A DNA stretch of 64,000 bases, taken from NCBI GenBank assembly GCA_015232015.1, contig JADGAM010000001.1, positions 27,340 through 91,339 on the forward strand. Direction: 5' to 3'. The stretch is from Oligoflexia bacterium. Its GTDB lineage: Bacteria > Bdellovibrionota > Bacteriovoracia > Bacteriovoracales > Bacteriovoracaceae. Position numbers and translations under genes: made by a program. The notes under the pieces are model-generated. The model did no database searches and had not been told where the DNA came from. It saw only the letters and a list, made by a program, of their open reading frames with translations. Positions 1 through 9,564 of the stretch are shown piece after piece. The number at the start of each line of letters is the position of its first letter. Positions within the stretch are counted from its first letter, which is position 1.

Positions 1-531
1 AATGCAAACACAAGTACAACTACCGCCAGTGCTACGGAATTTTCACATTGTGTGCTTAATCCTCCAAAATATAATTTTAAGAATAAGTTAATTGGTTCCT
101 TTAATGTTTGCCAAAGTAGTGATAAGAGCACTAAAAAAATTATTTTTCAAAATAAAGCTAATATTAGAGACTACAAACTATGTTTTTATCCAATTAATAT
201 TAGCACTAATTCAAATGCTAATTTTGAGTCAAAATCAGTAATGATCGGTGATGAAAAATGTATTTACCCAGTAGTAGCAGAAAAAGTCTTTGAAATAGAA
301 TTTACTATTAATAGAGAGGGATTTACTGATAAAACCTTTAATGGAGTTATGATTATTAAAGATATGCCTTACGGAGAAGTAACTCCATATCACAATAATA
401 TGAAAGAGGTCGAACCAACTTATGTTATAGCTTACAAGGATTGTATGAAGTATCTTGATAAAACAGGTGACGATGTAGCATGCAAGCGTTTCTTGAATAA
501 AAAACAATATATCTTAATTTCATTTTTATAA
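1..531 (+). CDS. Hypothetical secreted/surface protein, 5'-truncated by the window edge
   Basis: Frame of ORF 52..531 is open back to base 1 (NANTSTTTASATEFSHCVLNPPK...), so the listed GTG start is probably internal. Confidence 0.6.
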   Translation, partial: NANTSTTTASATEFSHCVLNPPKYNFKNKLIGSFNVCQSSDKSTKKIIFQNKANIRDYKLCFYPINISTNSNANFESKSVMIGDEKCIYPVVAEKVFEIEFTINREGFTDKTFNGVMIIKDMPYGEVTPYHNNMKEVEPTYVIAYKDCMKYLDKTGDDVACKRFLNKKQYILISFL

Positions 532-538
532 AATAAAT

Positions 539-2653
539 ATGAAATCTATTTTTAATAATAACCTGTTGTACTTAGGTATTCTCTTTTTTTTAATAAACGC
601 ATACGTGAGTTTTATTTTTTATCATGCCAATTCATATAAATTAGTGACTCTTCTTATTGCTAATTTTTGTTTATTATTTTTTATTTTTATAAGTAAAAAA
701 CAAATTTTTTCCTTAAAAACTCTTGCAAAGACTCTGGGCATTTTATTTCTTCCCACACTTGGAGTTCTTCCTGGATTATTAATCTATAGAGGGACATATA
801 ATACTTATTTACCTATAGAATTAGCTACAAATTTATTAGTTATTTTGTGGGCCTATTATATTTACTATTCCCCAATTGATAGTAATGTCGAGGGCCATGG
901 TGATAAAGAAGAAAAAGGAGTTACAATTCTTTTAATCGCAATGGGTATAACGACAATATATACATTTATTTGCCAATATTTTCATATTCCAGAGATTTCG
1001 TCTCGACTTTCTTCAACATTTGGGAATAAGAATTATTTTGCCTGTTTTTTATCTATAATGATTCCCTTATATTTTACCTTATCACTCAATGGATTTTTAA
1101 CTAAGAAAAAAATTGCATATTTTTATCTGTTAGTATTTTTAGCGGCCATTTCGGCCATGTTTACTACTGCCTGTAGAACTGGCATTGTTGCAAGTACAAT
1201 TGCAGTTATGGTGGCCTGTTTTATTTTTTTCTTAAAAAATCCTATTAAAAAAATTGAAAAAACCCAAAAAAAAATTTTGTTAGTATCTATTTTATTAATT
1301 GCAATTGTTTTTATTATGATTGGCCATAAAAATAATTTTTTATTTGCCAAACGTTTTACTGAACTTTTTAGAGATACTGCTACTAGAACTGTAGCATTTA
1401 ATACTGCCATAAAATCAATAAAAGAGGCTCCTCTATTAGGGTATGGAATTGGAAGTTCTTATGATCTTTATTTTAAACATTATGATAAAGAAATAACATT
1501 AAAAGGAGTTCCTGAAGAAACTAGTTATAATCATGTTCATAATGAATTAGTAGAATATATGCAAGAGGGAGGAGTAGTCGGATTAATTATTTTCATATCA
1601 TTTTGGGTTTATATATTTTATCTACTTCATATTAATTTTCATAAGAAAAATAGTAAAAATCAGATCCTCTCTCTGGCATTGGCAGCCGCATTTTTTTCTT
1701 ATCATTTACACAGTCTCTTTGATGTGGCCCCTAGAATGGTGGTGGTTAAACTACCACTATACACGCTTATTGGAATAACTTTACTAATAAGTAGAGATAA
1801 AATGAAAGAGAATAGAGAGTGTGAAGAGAGTAATTTAATTATTAACAAAGGTATTTCATTATTTATTACAACGTTTATTACAATATGTTCTGTAGTATTA
1901 ATACTTCCATGGATGATTCCCCTCTATACTCTCTGTGATTACATGATTACCCAAGAAAAAGATATCCTAATATTAAAAAAAGTAGAAAATACTTTGTACA
2001 AATATCCAAATGTGTATGCTCTATATGAACTTGGAGTTGTGCAACTAAAGCTCGGGCGTTTCAAAGAGGCAACAAAAAGTTTTGAGGCCTCTTTAAATAT
2101 AATTCCTAAATATAAAGATGCTCTTTATTTAGAAGCACTTTCTTATTACTATCAGCAAGATTTTGTTAAGGCCAAAGAGTTTGCTTTGAAATATCAGCAA
2201 CAAGATTTATATGAACAAAAAAATTTAAATTTTTTGATTAAACTTGCTGTAACTTCAAATGATTTTGACTTGTTTTTTGAAGTTATAAAAATATTTTGCA
2301 ACATGTATCTTGTTAATGAAAAAATTAATATTAATGTAAAAACCGATGACCTTACCCCTACTAGTAATGCATTGAAAGCTATGATTTATGTTTATAAAAC
2401 AAATGATAGTGTTACAATTATTTGGGACAAAAAATTTCTCTTTAATTTTTTAAATTTTATTAGAGATGAGTTTGAAATTAAAAAAGTTCAATTATCTTGG
2501 GATAAATCTACAAAAGAAGCACAAAAACGACTTCGTGAATCTTTAGAAAAACAAATTAAAGAACTATTTCCAGATACTGGATTGCTTCAACGTGAAAAAG
2601 ATATTCTTTATGGGATTGTAAGACATATTATTTATTTATATGTTTGGAAGTAA
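539..2653 (+). CDS. O-antigen ligase family (Wzy_C-like) polytopic membrane protein with C-terminal TPR-like region
   Basis: Multiple TM segments; GYGIGSSYDLYF...YNHVHNELVEYMQEGGVVGL is typical of O-antigen ligases; ALYELGVVQLKLGRFKEATKSFEASLNIIPKYKDAL is TPR-like. Confidence 0.85.
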   Translation: MKSIFNNNLLYLGILFFLINAYVSFIFYHANSYKLVTLLIANFCLLFFIFISKKQIFSLKTLAKTLGILFLPTLGVLPGLLIYRGTYNTYLPIELATNLLVILWAYYIYYSPIDSNVEGHGDKEEKGVTILLIAMGITTIYTFICQYFHIPEISSRLSSTFGNKNYFACFLSIMIPLYFTLSLNGFLTKKKIAYFYLLVFLAAISAMFTTACRTGIVASTIAVMVACFIFFLKNPIKKIEKTQKKILLVSILLIAIVFIMIGHKNNFLFAKRFTELFRDTATRTVAFNTAIKSIKEAPLLGYGIGSSYDLYFKHYDKEITLKGVPEETSYNHVHNELVEYMQEGGVVGLIIFISFWVYIFYLLHINFHKKNSKNQILSLALAAAFFSYHLHSLFDVAPRMVVVKLPLYTLIGITLLISRDKMKENRECEESNLIINKGISLFITTFITICSVVLILPWMIPLYTLCDYMITQEKDILILKKVENTLYKYPNVYALYELGVVQLKLGRFKEATKSFEASLNIIPKYKDALYLEALSYYYQQDFVKAKEFALKYQQQDLYEQKNLNFLIKLAVTSNDFDLFFEVIKIFCNMYLVNEKININVKTDDLTPTSNALKAMIYVYKTNDSVTIIWDKKFLFNFLNFIRDEFEIKKVQLSWDKSTKEAQKRLRESLEKQIKELFPDTGLLQREKDILYGIVRHIIYLYVWK

Positions 2654-2681
2654 AAAAAATAAGTAATAGGAGTGAATTTTA

Positions 2682-4709
2682 ATGTTTCTAAATTTTAATT
2701 TTAATTTTAATTCTTGTAAAAAAATAATAGCAAATGATGATTTTGTTTTTAATTATAATTTTTTAACTTTTGTTATTCCCTTCCTAGTAGCACTGCTTAC
2801 TTGTTTAGGTGGGGAACTTTTTATCTACTATTTTTATAATCCCGAGGTGACCAGCATTTTGCAAATTGCAAAAGAATTAACTGTTAAAACTGATTTTACT
2901 CCAGAACCAAAAGAGCGAATGCAGTTTTATTTTGCATTCCTGGGGATTCCCCTCTTTTTTATTATTTATTATTTCAGTCTAAAAAATATATTAAAAAAAA
3001 TCTCATCGCAAAATATTAATCGCATTTCATTCATATTATCACTAATTTTAATTCCCTCAATTATCACTCTGATTTTTATTGATTATAAAGAATATTATAA
3101 AGCTTACTTTGAACATTCATATTTCTATGATCATTATTTAATATATACCTTGGCGATAATTATATTTCTTTTTTCATTAAGATATATTTCTAAAATATTT
3201 ATTAAATACCCCATAATAAAAAAAATAATTTTATTATCAGCATTTATATTTATTATTGTGAGCATAAGAGCTCTTTATAAGAATAATATGTTTTATTATC
3301 CCAATAGTATTTTTCATGTAGATGCTGTATTTTATTCAATCATTCAAGTTGCTAAAGGAACGGCCATGTTAACTGATGGGCTTGTTAATACCTATGGACT
3401 CTATGCTCAGTTTTTAGGTCCGATATTTGCCAATAATATTCATGAAAATTTTGCTAATATAAGCAAAGCATTTGCAATTCTTGTGGCATTCTGCTTTTCA
3501 CTGTTTTTTCTTACTCTTTATTTTGAAATAAAAAATAAGTTAATTCTTTATATTGGAATTATTAGTTCCATTTGGATATATATGTTTGCGAAGATAAGAG
3601 ATAATGATTATTATTTTCAATACTATCCACTAAGAGCACTTTTTCCTGCATTAACGTTTTTTATGGCCTTTCTGTATAAGAAAAACCAATCTAAATTTCT
3701 TTATTTTTTATCATTTCCTCTCTTTGCACTGGGAATATTATGGAATCCCGATCATGGTATAGGGTGTTTTATAACTTGGACTGTATTTGTAATTTATGTA
3801 GATAGAAAAAGAGCACTTTATTCTTCTATATTATGGAATTTAGCATATGCAACTTTATCAATAATAATTATATTTTCCCTCTATGTGCTTACTATAAAAT
3901 ATTTCTACGGAGTAACTCCTGAACTGCTAAAACTTTTTAATCTAGTTACGATTTTTCCAAAATTTGGATACATGATGCTTCCAATGTCTCTTTTTCATCC
4001 TTGGAATATTTATCTATTATTATCATTAACAGGCATTGTTTATGCCATAAAAAAATATTTTGAATATGATAAAAATAGTGATCAAAATGAAAAAAATTTT
4101 TCAGCGGAGATGTTACTTGTTTGGAGTTTACTAAGCATAATTTGCTTGGGTTATTTTCAAGGCAGGAGTCACCCCAATACCTTTATTACGATCTTACCTG
4201 CATATATGATACAAATTACTCTCATAACAAATGCTCTCTGGTATTCACAAAAAAATCTATTTATGAGAGTTGCCTGTTTTATTGGAATGTTTTCTCTTTT
4301 AATGAATACCTATGATATGGGAGATTATATAAAGCGTTACCTAATAAAAGGGGACCCTCTTTACACTTTTTCAGAATTTGATAGCAGTATTCCTGAGCAC
4401 ATATATGCTGAAACAAAATTTATTAGAAAGTATGTTAATGAAAAGGAAAATGAAAAAGTAGTAATTTGGATTGTGAATGCACAAGCATTGCATTTTAGCG
4501 AGCTAAACATTTCTTCTGCAATAAATCCAGCAATAGTGGATTTATTCCTTAAAGAAGATGTTGATAGAATTAATTTAGAAATAGAAAAAAAATTACCCAA
4601 GATATTTATACAAGATAGTGAACATTTTTTTGATAAAGTTATACAAGAAAAATATAAAAAAGTAGACAGCTTAGGTGCCATTACCTTTTATCAAAGAAAA
4701 GACGCTTAG
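2682..4709 (+). CDS. Polytopic membrane protein, possibly glycosyltransferase-like
   Basis: 675 aa, many TM segments; directly follows the ligase-like gene on the same strand. Confidence 0.6.
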   Translation: MFLNFNFNFNSCKKIIANDDFVFNYNFLTFVIPFLVALLTCLGGELFIYYFYNPEVTSILQIAKELTVKTDFTPEPKERMQFYFAFLGIPLFFIIYYFSLKNILKKISSQNINRISFILSLILIPSIITLIFIDYKEYYKAYFEHSYFYDHYLIYTLAIIIFLFSLRYISKIFIKYPIIKKIILLSAFIFIIVSIRALYKNNMFYYPNSIFHVDAVFYSIIQVAKGTAMLTDGLVNTYGLYAQFLGPIFANNIHENFANISKAFAILVAFCFSLFFLTLYFEIKNKLILYIGIISSIWIYMFAKIRDNDYYFQYYPLRALFPALTFFMAFLYKKNQSKFLYFLSFPLFALGILWNPDHGIGCFITWTVFVIYVDRKRALYSSILWNLAYATLSIIIIFSLYVLTIKYFYGVTPELLKLFNLVTIFPKFGYMMLPMSLFHPWNIYLLLSLTGIVYAIKKYFEYDKNSDQNEKNFSAEMLLVWSLLSIICLGYFQGRSHPNTFITILPAYMIQITLITNALWYSQKNLFMRVACFIGMFSLLMNTYDMGDYIKRYLIKGDPLYTFSEFDSSIPEHIYAETKFIRKYVNEKENEKVVIWIVNAQALHFSELNISSAINPAIVDLFLKEDVDRINLEIEKKLPKIFIQDSEHFFDKVIQEKYKKVDSLGAITFYQRKDA

Positions 4710-4904
4710 GGCCCATCGAAAAATAACTGCTCCTTTTTGTATCCACTCTTTATTCTACATTAGGTTAGGCCTCTCCTGATACACTATATTTGCTATATTA
4801 TATATTATGTATGAAAATAATTTGATAAAAATATTCTTAAATAGTAAAATTAATATTAACCTTATCTTTAATACCTTTATAAAAATTTATAATATGGAGT
4901 TACT

Positions 4905-5156
4905 ATGAGTAATGAAGAACAATTAAGAGCTGAACTTGAAAAATTAAAGGCAGAAAACGACAAATTAAAGTCACAACAAGGAAAATCTGCAAAAGGACTT
5001 TCCATGAAAGTCAGTGAGAAGGGTGCCTTATCCATATATGGTCTTGGTCGATTTCCTGTAACCCTCTATAAAGAGCAGTGGGTACGACTTCTTGAAATGA
5101 AAGATGAAATTGCTGATTTTATAAAGGAAAACGACCAACAACTAAAAACTAAATAG
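4905..5156 (+). CDS. Small conserved hypothetical protein (coiled-coil N-term + KVSEKGALSIYGLGRFPVTLYKEQW)
   Basis: 83 aa, leader-less ORF; motif resembles small conserved proteins of several phyla (from memory). Confidence 0.65.
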   Translation: MSNEEQLRAELEKLKAENDKLKSQQGKSAKGLSMKVSEKGALSIYGLGRFPVTLYKEQWVRLLEMKDEIADFIKENDQQLKTK

Positions 5157-5472
5157 TCTTTTATTGTTTTCTATTGATTTTTAATTACGTATATGACCAG
5201 AAAATTTGATCGCTACTAAATAAATTGTTGAGTGTTTTTAGTATAAAAATTGTAGTAGTTGGTTTTTTCTCCTTGAATATTTTCTTCTTCACTTAATTTC
5301 ACAAAAATTAATTTTGGTTGTTAGACTCGTTAGAGAATGCTTGTGAAAAAAATTGTGAGGTAACAACAAAAATTACTAATTACTAAATACTAAATACTAA
5401 ACACTAAACAAAAATAAAATTTCACACGCATACTATAATCTGGAATTGTTCTTGAAAGAATAACTTAAACTA

Positions 5473-5508
5473 AATTAGTCGCTAGAGCGAAAGCGCCGGC
5501 GACTAATT
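5473..5508 (+). repeat. REP-like hairpin copy 1
   Basis: AATTAGTCGCTAGAGCGAAAGCGCCGGCGACTAATT; 10-bp perfect stem. Confidence 0.8.
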
Positions 5509-5754
5509 ATGAGAGATTATTATGGGGACATTTTGAAACCAGCTCTGAAATTTTTCAGATGAGTCTATGATTTTTTTATTTGAAGGTGTGAGAGCTATGT
5601 ATTTATGTAATTATTATTTATAGAATTTACCTCTATAAAAATATTATATTGCTTTTAAAACCAAAATAAGGCAATATCCTGATCTGTTCGATGGAGTTCG
5701 CTAAAGTTCAAAATTCGCCTCAACAAATAATAACAATTTAACAGAAGGAGACAT

Positions 5755-6990
5755 ATGTTTTCCAAATCATCATCATCTGAAGGTAGTACACAAAGACTCG
5801 TTAGTCTTTGTGTTTGGTATTTCCTATTCTATGTATTAACAGGAATCAGTGTTAAATATTTTCAAGGTAATCCAAAAGACGGTTTATTAGGTTTTTCTGG
5901 ATTTGAATTTCTTGTTTATAGTACTATTGGTGGACAGCTTATTTGCTTACTAGTAGTGCTTTTTGGTGGTTGGTATAAATTAGAGGTAACAAAAAAAGTA
6001 AAGTTTTTAGGAATGAATGTTCCAGTTGAACTTTTGTACATCATACCTTCTGGAATTTGTACTGCCGTAGTTATTCCCACAACAACATTAATGTACTCAT
6101 TACCAATCTCAGTTATGGTCGCCATGATCATAATGAGAGGTTCCATCATCATCATAAGTAGAATTATAGATAGCATCCAAATTCACCAAGGACTTCTTAA
6201 GAAGAAAGTCTATGCTGAAGAAAATTTGGGTGTATTTTTCTCAGTATTAGCAATTGGTTCTTACTTATTTTGGGCCAAAGCTGATGGTTTTGATTTCTTA
6301 AAATCAACTGCAGCTTTAACCATATTAGGAAGCTACTTATTTGCTTATTCAATTAGAATTTACATCATGAACTATTTCAAGAACACCGCCAGTAAAGGGG
6401 TTAAAAGAGACAATAAAGTTTATTTTGGTATCGAACAAATTGCTGCCGGATTAACTCTCGCTATTGTAACTCTTTTAATCTATTTTTCACCAACACTTTT
6501 TGGCGTTGATAATCCCCAAATAAATGAAGTAATAAAAGCATTTGATAGTCCTCGTTCAGAGTGGCCAGGAGCAATTCTTGCTGGTATGGCCTTTGGGATG
6601 GTTGCTTTCTTTTCAGTATTTTTATTTATGTTCAAAGGTAGAACAGCTACTTTTGCAGGTCTTGTTAACAGATTAACTTCATTAGTTGCAGGAACTGCTG
6701 CTACCTTAATTTCTTATTTTGTTTTTAATGGAAAATTTCCATCTCAATCAGATTGGATTTCATTAGTATTAATCTTTGTAGCTGTTTGGTTTATTGCTAA
6801 AGCAGAAAAGAAAAGAGCTAAAGAACTTGCGGAAACCAAAGAACTTGAAGGTGCTAGCGATAGAAAAAATGCAGAAAAAGGTGATGTTAGAGTAGAAAAA
6901 AGAGATTATTTAGTAGATCCATCTCTTGTGGCCAACAATCAAAACAAAGCAAATCAAACAGCAACTTCTTTTTCAAACAAAACAATATAA
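5755..6990 (+). CDS. Multi-TM integral membrane protein, DMT/EamA-like
   Basis: About 10 hydrophobic segments; strong RBS agaaggagacat upstream of ATG. Confidence 0.65.
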   Translation: MFSKSSSSEGSTQRLVSLCVWYFLFYVLTGISVKYFQGNPKDGLLGFSGFEFLVYSTIGGQLICLLVVLFGGWYKLEVTKKVKFLGMNVPVELLYIIPSGICTAVVIPTTTLMYSLPISVMVAMIIMRGSIIIISRIIDSIQIHQGLLKKKVYAEENLGVFFSVLAIGSYLFWAKADGFDFLKSTAALTILGSYLFAYSIRIYIMNYFKNTASKGVKRDNKVYFGIEQIAAGLTLAIVTLLIYFSPTLFGVDNPQINEVIKAFDSPRSEWPGAILAGMAFGMVAFFSVFLFMFKGRTATFAGLVNRLTSLVAGTAATLISYFVFNGKFPSQSDWISLVLIFVAVWFIAKAEKKRAKELAETKELEGASDRKNAEKGDVRVEKRDYLVDPSLVANNQNKANQTATSFSNKTI

Positions 6991-7012
6991 TAATCAATAA
7001 AATTTATTCTAT

Positions 7013-7050
7013 AATTCTATATTTATTCTATAATTCTATACTAGAAAACC
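7013..7050 (+). repeat. Two direct copies of about 19 nt (tttattctataattctata)
   Basis: Seen directly after the 5755-6990 gene. Confidence 0.6.
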
Positions 7051-7292
7051 ACACTATACTAAAAAATACTTGTGATAATTAATCAAGCTTCCGATTATAG
7101 TGCTTGCTAGAAGTTATATCTTTGTTAACTTAAATCAAAAGGGAGGGATATGATAACGAAAATTAAAAAAATAAAAAATTTGAAAGTTATTATAGCTTCT
7201 ATAATATTAATTGTGTGGGGAATATTTTATTTAATAGAAGATGGATATACGGCCCAATCTGTAAAAGGTTTATTATTTATCGAGAGAGATTT

Positions 7293-7718
7293 ATGCAACA
7301 ATTCGAAAAATTTAAATATCACACCAAAATTTTAGAGAAGCATTTAGATATTTTAGGTCATGTTAATAATGCAACTTACATTCAATTATTCGAAGAAGCA
7401 CGTTGGGATTTTATTACAGAGAGGGGATTTGGTTCTGATGAAGTTATAAGACGTAAAATAGGGCCCATAATAATTGAAACTGAAGTTAAATACAGAAGAG
7501 AATTAAAAAATAGAGAAAACATTTTAATTGAATCTTTTGTAGTGGAATTGATGGATCGACTTCGTTTTAAATTAAAACAAATTATTTATACTGAAAACGG
7601 TAAGGTGGCCACAGAAGCAGTATTTGTTATGGGATTAATGGATCTTGATAAGAGAAAACTAATAAACATAATGCCTGAATTTATGAAAGCAATGGGTATT
7701 GTTAATAGTGAAAGTTAA
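7293..7718 (+). CDS. Acyl-CoA thioesterase, hotdog fold (4HBT/YbgC-like)
   Basis: HLDILGHVNNATYIQLFEEARWDF motif; ATG at 7293 is a better start than 7215. Confidence 0.85.
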   Translation: MQQFEKFKYHTKILEKHLDILGHVNNATYIQLFEEARWDFITERGFGSDEVIRRKIGPIIIETEVKYRRELKNRENILIESFVVELMDRLRFKLKQIIYTENGKVATEAVFVMGLMDLDKRKLINIMPEFMKAMGIVNSES

Positions 7719-7737
7719 TTCAATATAATTTCAAATT

Positions 7738-7773
7738 AATTAGTCGCCGGCACTTTCGCTCCAGCGATTAATT
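7738..7773 (-). repeat. REP-like hairpin copy 2 (inverted)
   Basis: Reverse complement AATTAATCGCTGGAGCGAAAGTGCCGGCGACTAATT, 33/36 identical to copy 1. Confidence 0.8.
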
Positions 7774-7867
7774 AAACTTAAATTCAAATTATTTGATCTC
7801 TTGTAATAAAAATAATAATCTTTAAATACATATAATTAATCTGCCTTGCGGGGGAGGGGGGAGAAAT

Positions 7868-8485
7868 TTGAAAATTCAAAATAAAAATAAATGTATAGAG
7901 TATTCATTGGGTAAATTTACTATCATTTTTCTTTTTTTTGTTTTCTTTATTTTTACTAATAAAATACATGCTAGTATTTATTATCAACACAGTCTAAGCA
8001 TCTATAATACACAGGATAATGCTGAAAATCTCAACTACAATACAATGAATAACTTCATGTTTTTAGGCGCAACATTAGGTTCAACCAATAGATTTGTTTT
8101 AGGCTGGAGTATTGTATTGTGGAATCGAACATATAAAAGTCCAGAGGGTACAGATTCAAAGATTAATACGACAGAGCTTGGTCCAAGGGTAATGTATTTT
8201 TTAAATCAAGAAAGAAATTTTGGAATCTCTGCCGCTTATCACGTTTATGCAAAAGGATCAAGAACTCTGGCAACCACTGGTATTAAAGAAAATATCTCTG
8301 GTAATAGTTACTTTATTGCTCTTAGTTACCACTTAAGGCTTACATCAACTATCTATGGAGGAGCGGCCTTTGTGTATCAAACTTTAAATATATCTGAAGC
8401 AACAGTGGATGAAACACAATCAAAGGTAAGCCACTCCTATTCAACCTATTATCCAATGTTAGAGTTTAGCTTGCGTTTTAGATGA
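7868..8485 (+). CDS. Predicted outer-membrane beta-barrel protein
   Basis: N-terminal hydrophobic signal, alternating aromatic strands, C-terminal ...EFSLRFR; TTG start after a G-rich RBS. Confidence 0.6.
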   Translation: MKIQNKNKCIEYSLGKFTIIFLFFVFFIFTNKIHASIYYQHSLSIYNTQDNAENLNYNTMNNFMFLGATLGSTNRFVLGWSIVLWNRTYKSPEGTDSKINTTELGPRVMYFLNQERNFGISAAYHVYAKGSRTLATTGIKENISGNSYFIALSYHLRLTSTIYGGAAFVYQTLNISEATVDETQSKVSHSYSTYYPMLEFSLRFR

Positions 8486-8563
8486 GTCATAGTATACTCT
8501 ATTTTTTTTCTATTTTTTTGCTAATTTTTTGATTTATGGATTTGTTGATGGAGGATTTAGAGT

Positions 8564-9520
8564 ATGAATATGAATCGGACAACTGTATTTATTTTGTACT
8601 TTTTTGTTTTGGGCCTTATGCTAACTCAAACATCGATAGTGCTAACTGCTGAGGTAGACAATTTCACTCAGCGATACGATAAGCTTAACGATTCTACTTT
8701 GGCCATTAACAGTTTAATAAATAAGCATTTATTAAAAGCAGTAAATGAAACAAATACCTCTAACAACTTTTGTAACAAAGATATTCTGTTTAAAAAAATT
8801 TACAAGGAACTTGCATATGGAATTTTTTGGTCCAAAATAGAGTATTTAATCGAAGAAGATCCTCATATAGATAAACGTAAAATAGATTTAGATGCCTCTG
8901 TTTACAGAGGCATTAGTTTTTTTCAATCAATTCCAATTCACATTGGTAAATTAGATTCAATAGTAAAAATAGGAGAGCACATTGTGGGAATTGATAAGTT
9001 TGCTCATTTTTTTGCTTTTGGATATGATTCTTATAAAGTGGCATTTATAGATAATAAAGGAGTTATTGAGGCGTTAAAGAAGAGTGAAGATACTGAAAAA
9101 GGTATCTATGGACTTCTGGGTACAGGAGTTTATTCATATGGAGATTTGGTGGCCAATTATCAAGGAATGCTTTTTTGGCATGAATTTGTTTATGATAATA
9201 GCACATTTACTCAAGAGAATTCAAAAACATTAATTAAATGTAAAGATAACAAATGGGTGATAGTTAAAAATTTTGATGTACGTGATTATGTCGATTATGG
9301 TTGGGATGAGGGAATTAATTGTAGTAAATATTGGGATAAAAATTTTACAGGTATAGTGTTATCAAACATTTCAATATTAGAACAAGAAAATGAAGATTAC
9401 AATTACATGTGCCCAATTGATCCATGGGCATGTGAGTTTTTATTGAAAAAATATGCAAGTGAAGGGGAATACTTAATAAGTCCTTATTGTCTACAAGAGG
9501 TTGTTAGAACAAATAATTAA
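8564..9520 (+). CDS. Secreted hypothetical protein
   Basis: Signal-peptide-like N-terminus; GIDKFAHFFAFGY segment; RBS ggaggattt. Confidence 0.6.
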   Translation: MNMNRTTVFILYFFVLGLMLTQTSIVLTAEVDNFTQRYDKLNDSTLAINSLINKHLLKAVNETNTSNNFCNKDILFKKIYKELAYGIFWSKIEYLIEEDPHIDKRKIDLDASVYRGISFFQSIPIHIGKLDSIVKIGEHIVGIDKFAHFFAFGYDSYKVAFIDNKGVIEALKKSEDTEKGIYGLLGTGVYSYGDLVANYQGMLFWHEFVYDNSTFTQENSKTLIKCKDNKWVIVKNFDVRDYVDYGWDEGINCSKYWDKNFTGIVLSNISILEQENEDYNYMCPIDPWACEFLLKKYASEGEYLISPYCLQEVVRTNN

Positions 9521-9564
9521 GAAACAATTAAGAAACAATTAAGAAAATAAATAAAGAGAGGTGA

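Noticed and set aside
1123-1410. 95-aa minus ORF, and similar antisense ORFs (235-507, 4361-4681, 9849-10046, 10740-10970, 14017-14416, 17180-17449, 44803-45069, 45815-46186)
   Set aside because: Each lies antisense within a well-supported longer CDS with no RBS or domain support
5376-5412. actaaat/actaaac tandem heptamers considered as CRISPR or iterons
   Set aside because: Repeats are contiguous without spacers and there are no rep or cas genes nearby
7150-7335. 61-aa ORF overlapping the thioesterase start
   Set aside because: Hydrophobic leader with good RBS but no continuation; could be a small membrane peptide, yet evidence is too thin to call
7835-7862. Possible G-quadruplex
   Set aside because: Only two long G tracts, not four separated runs
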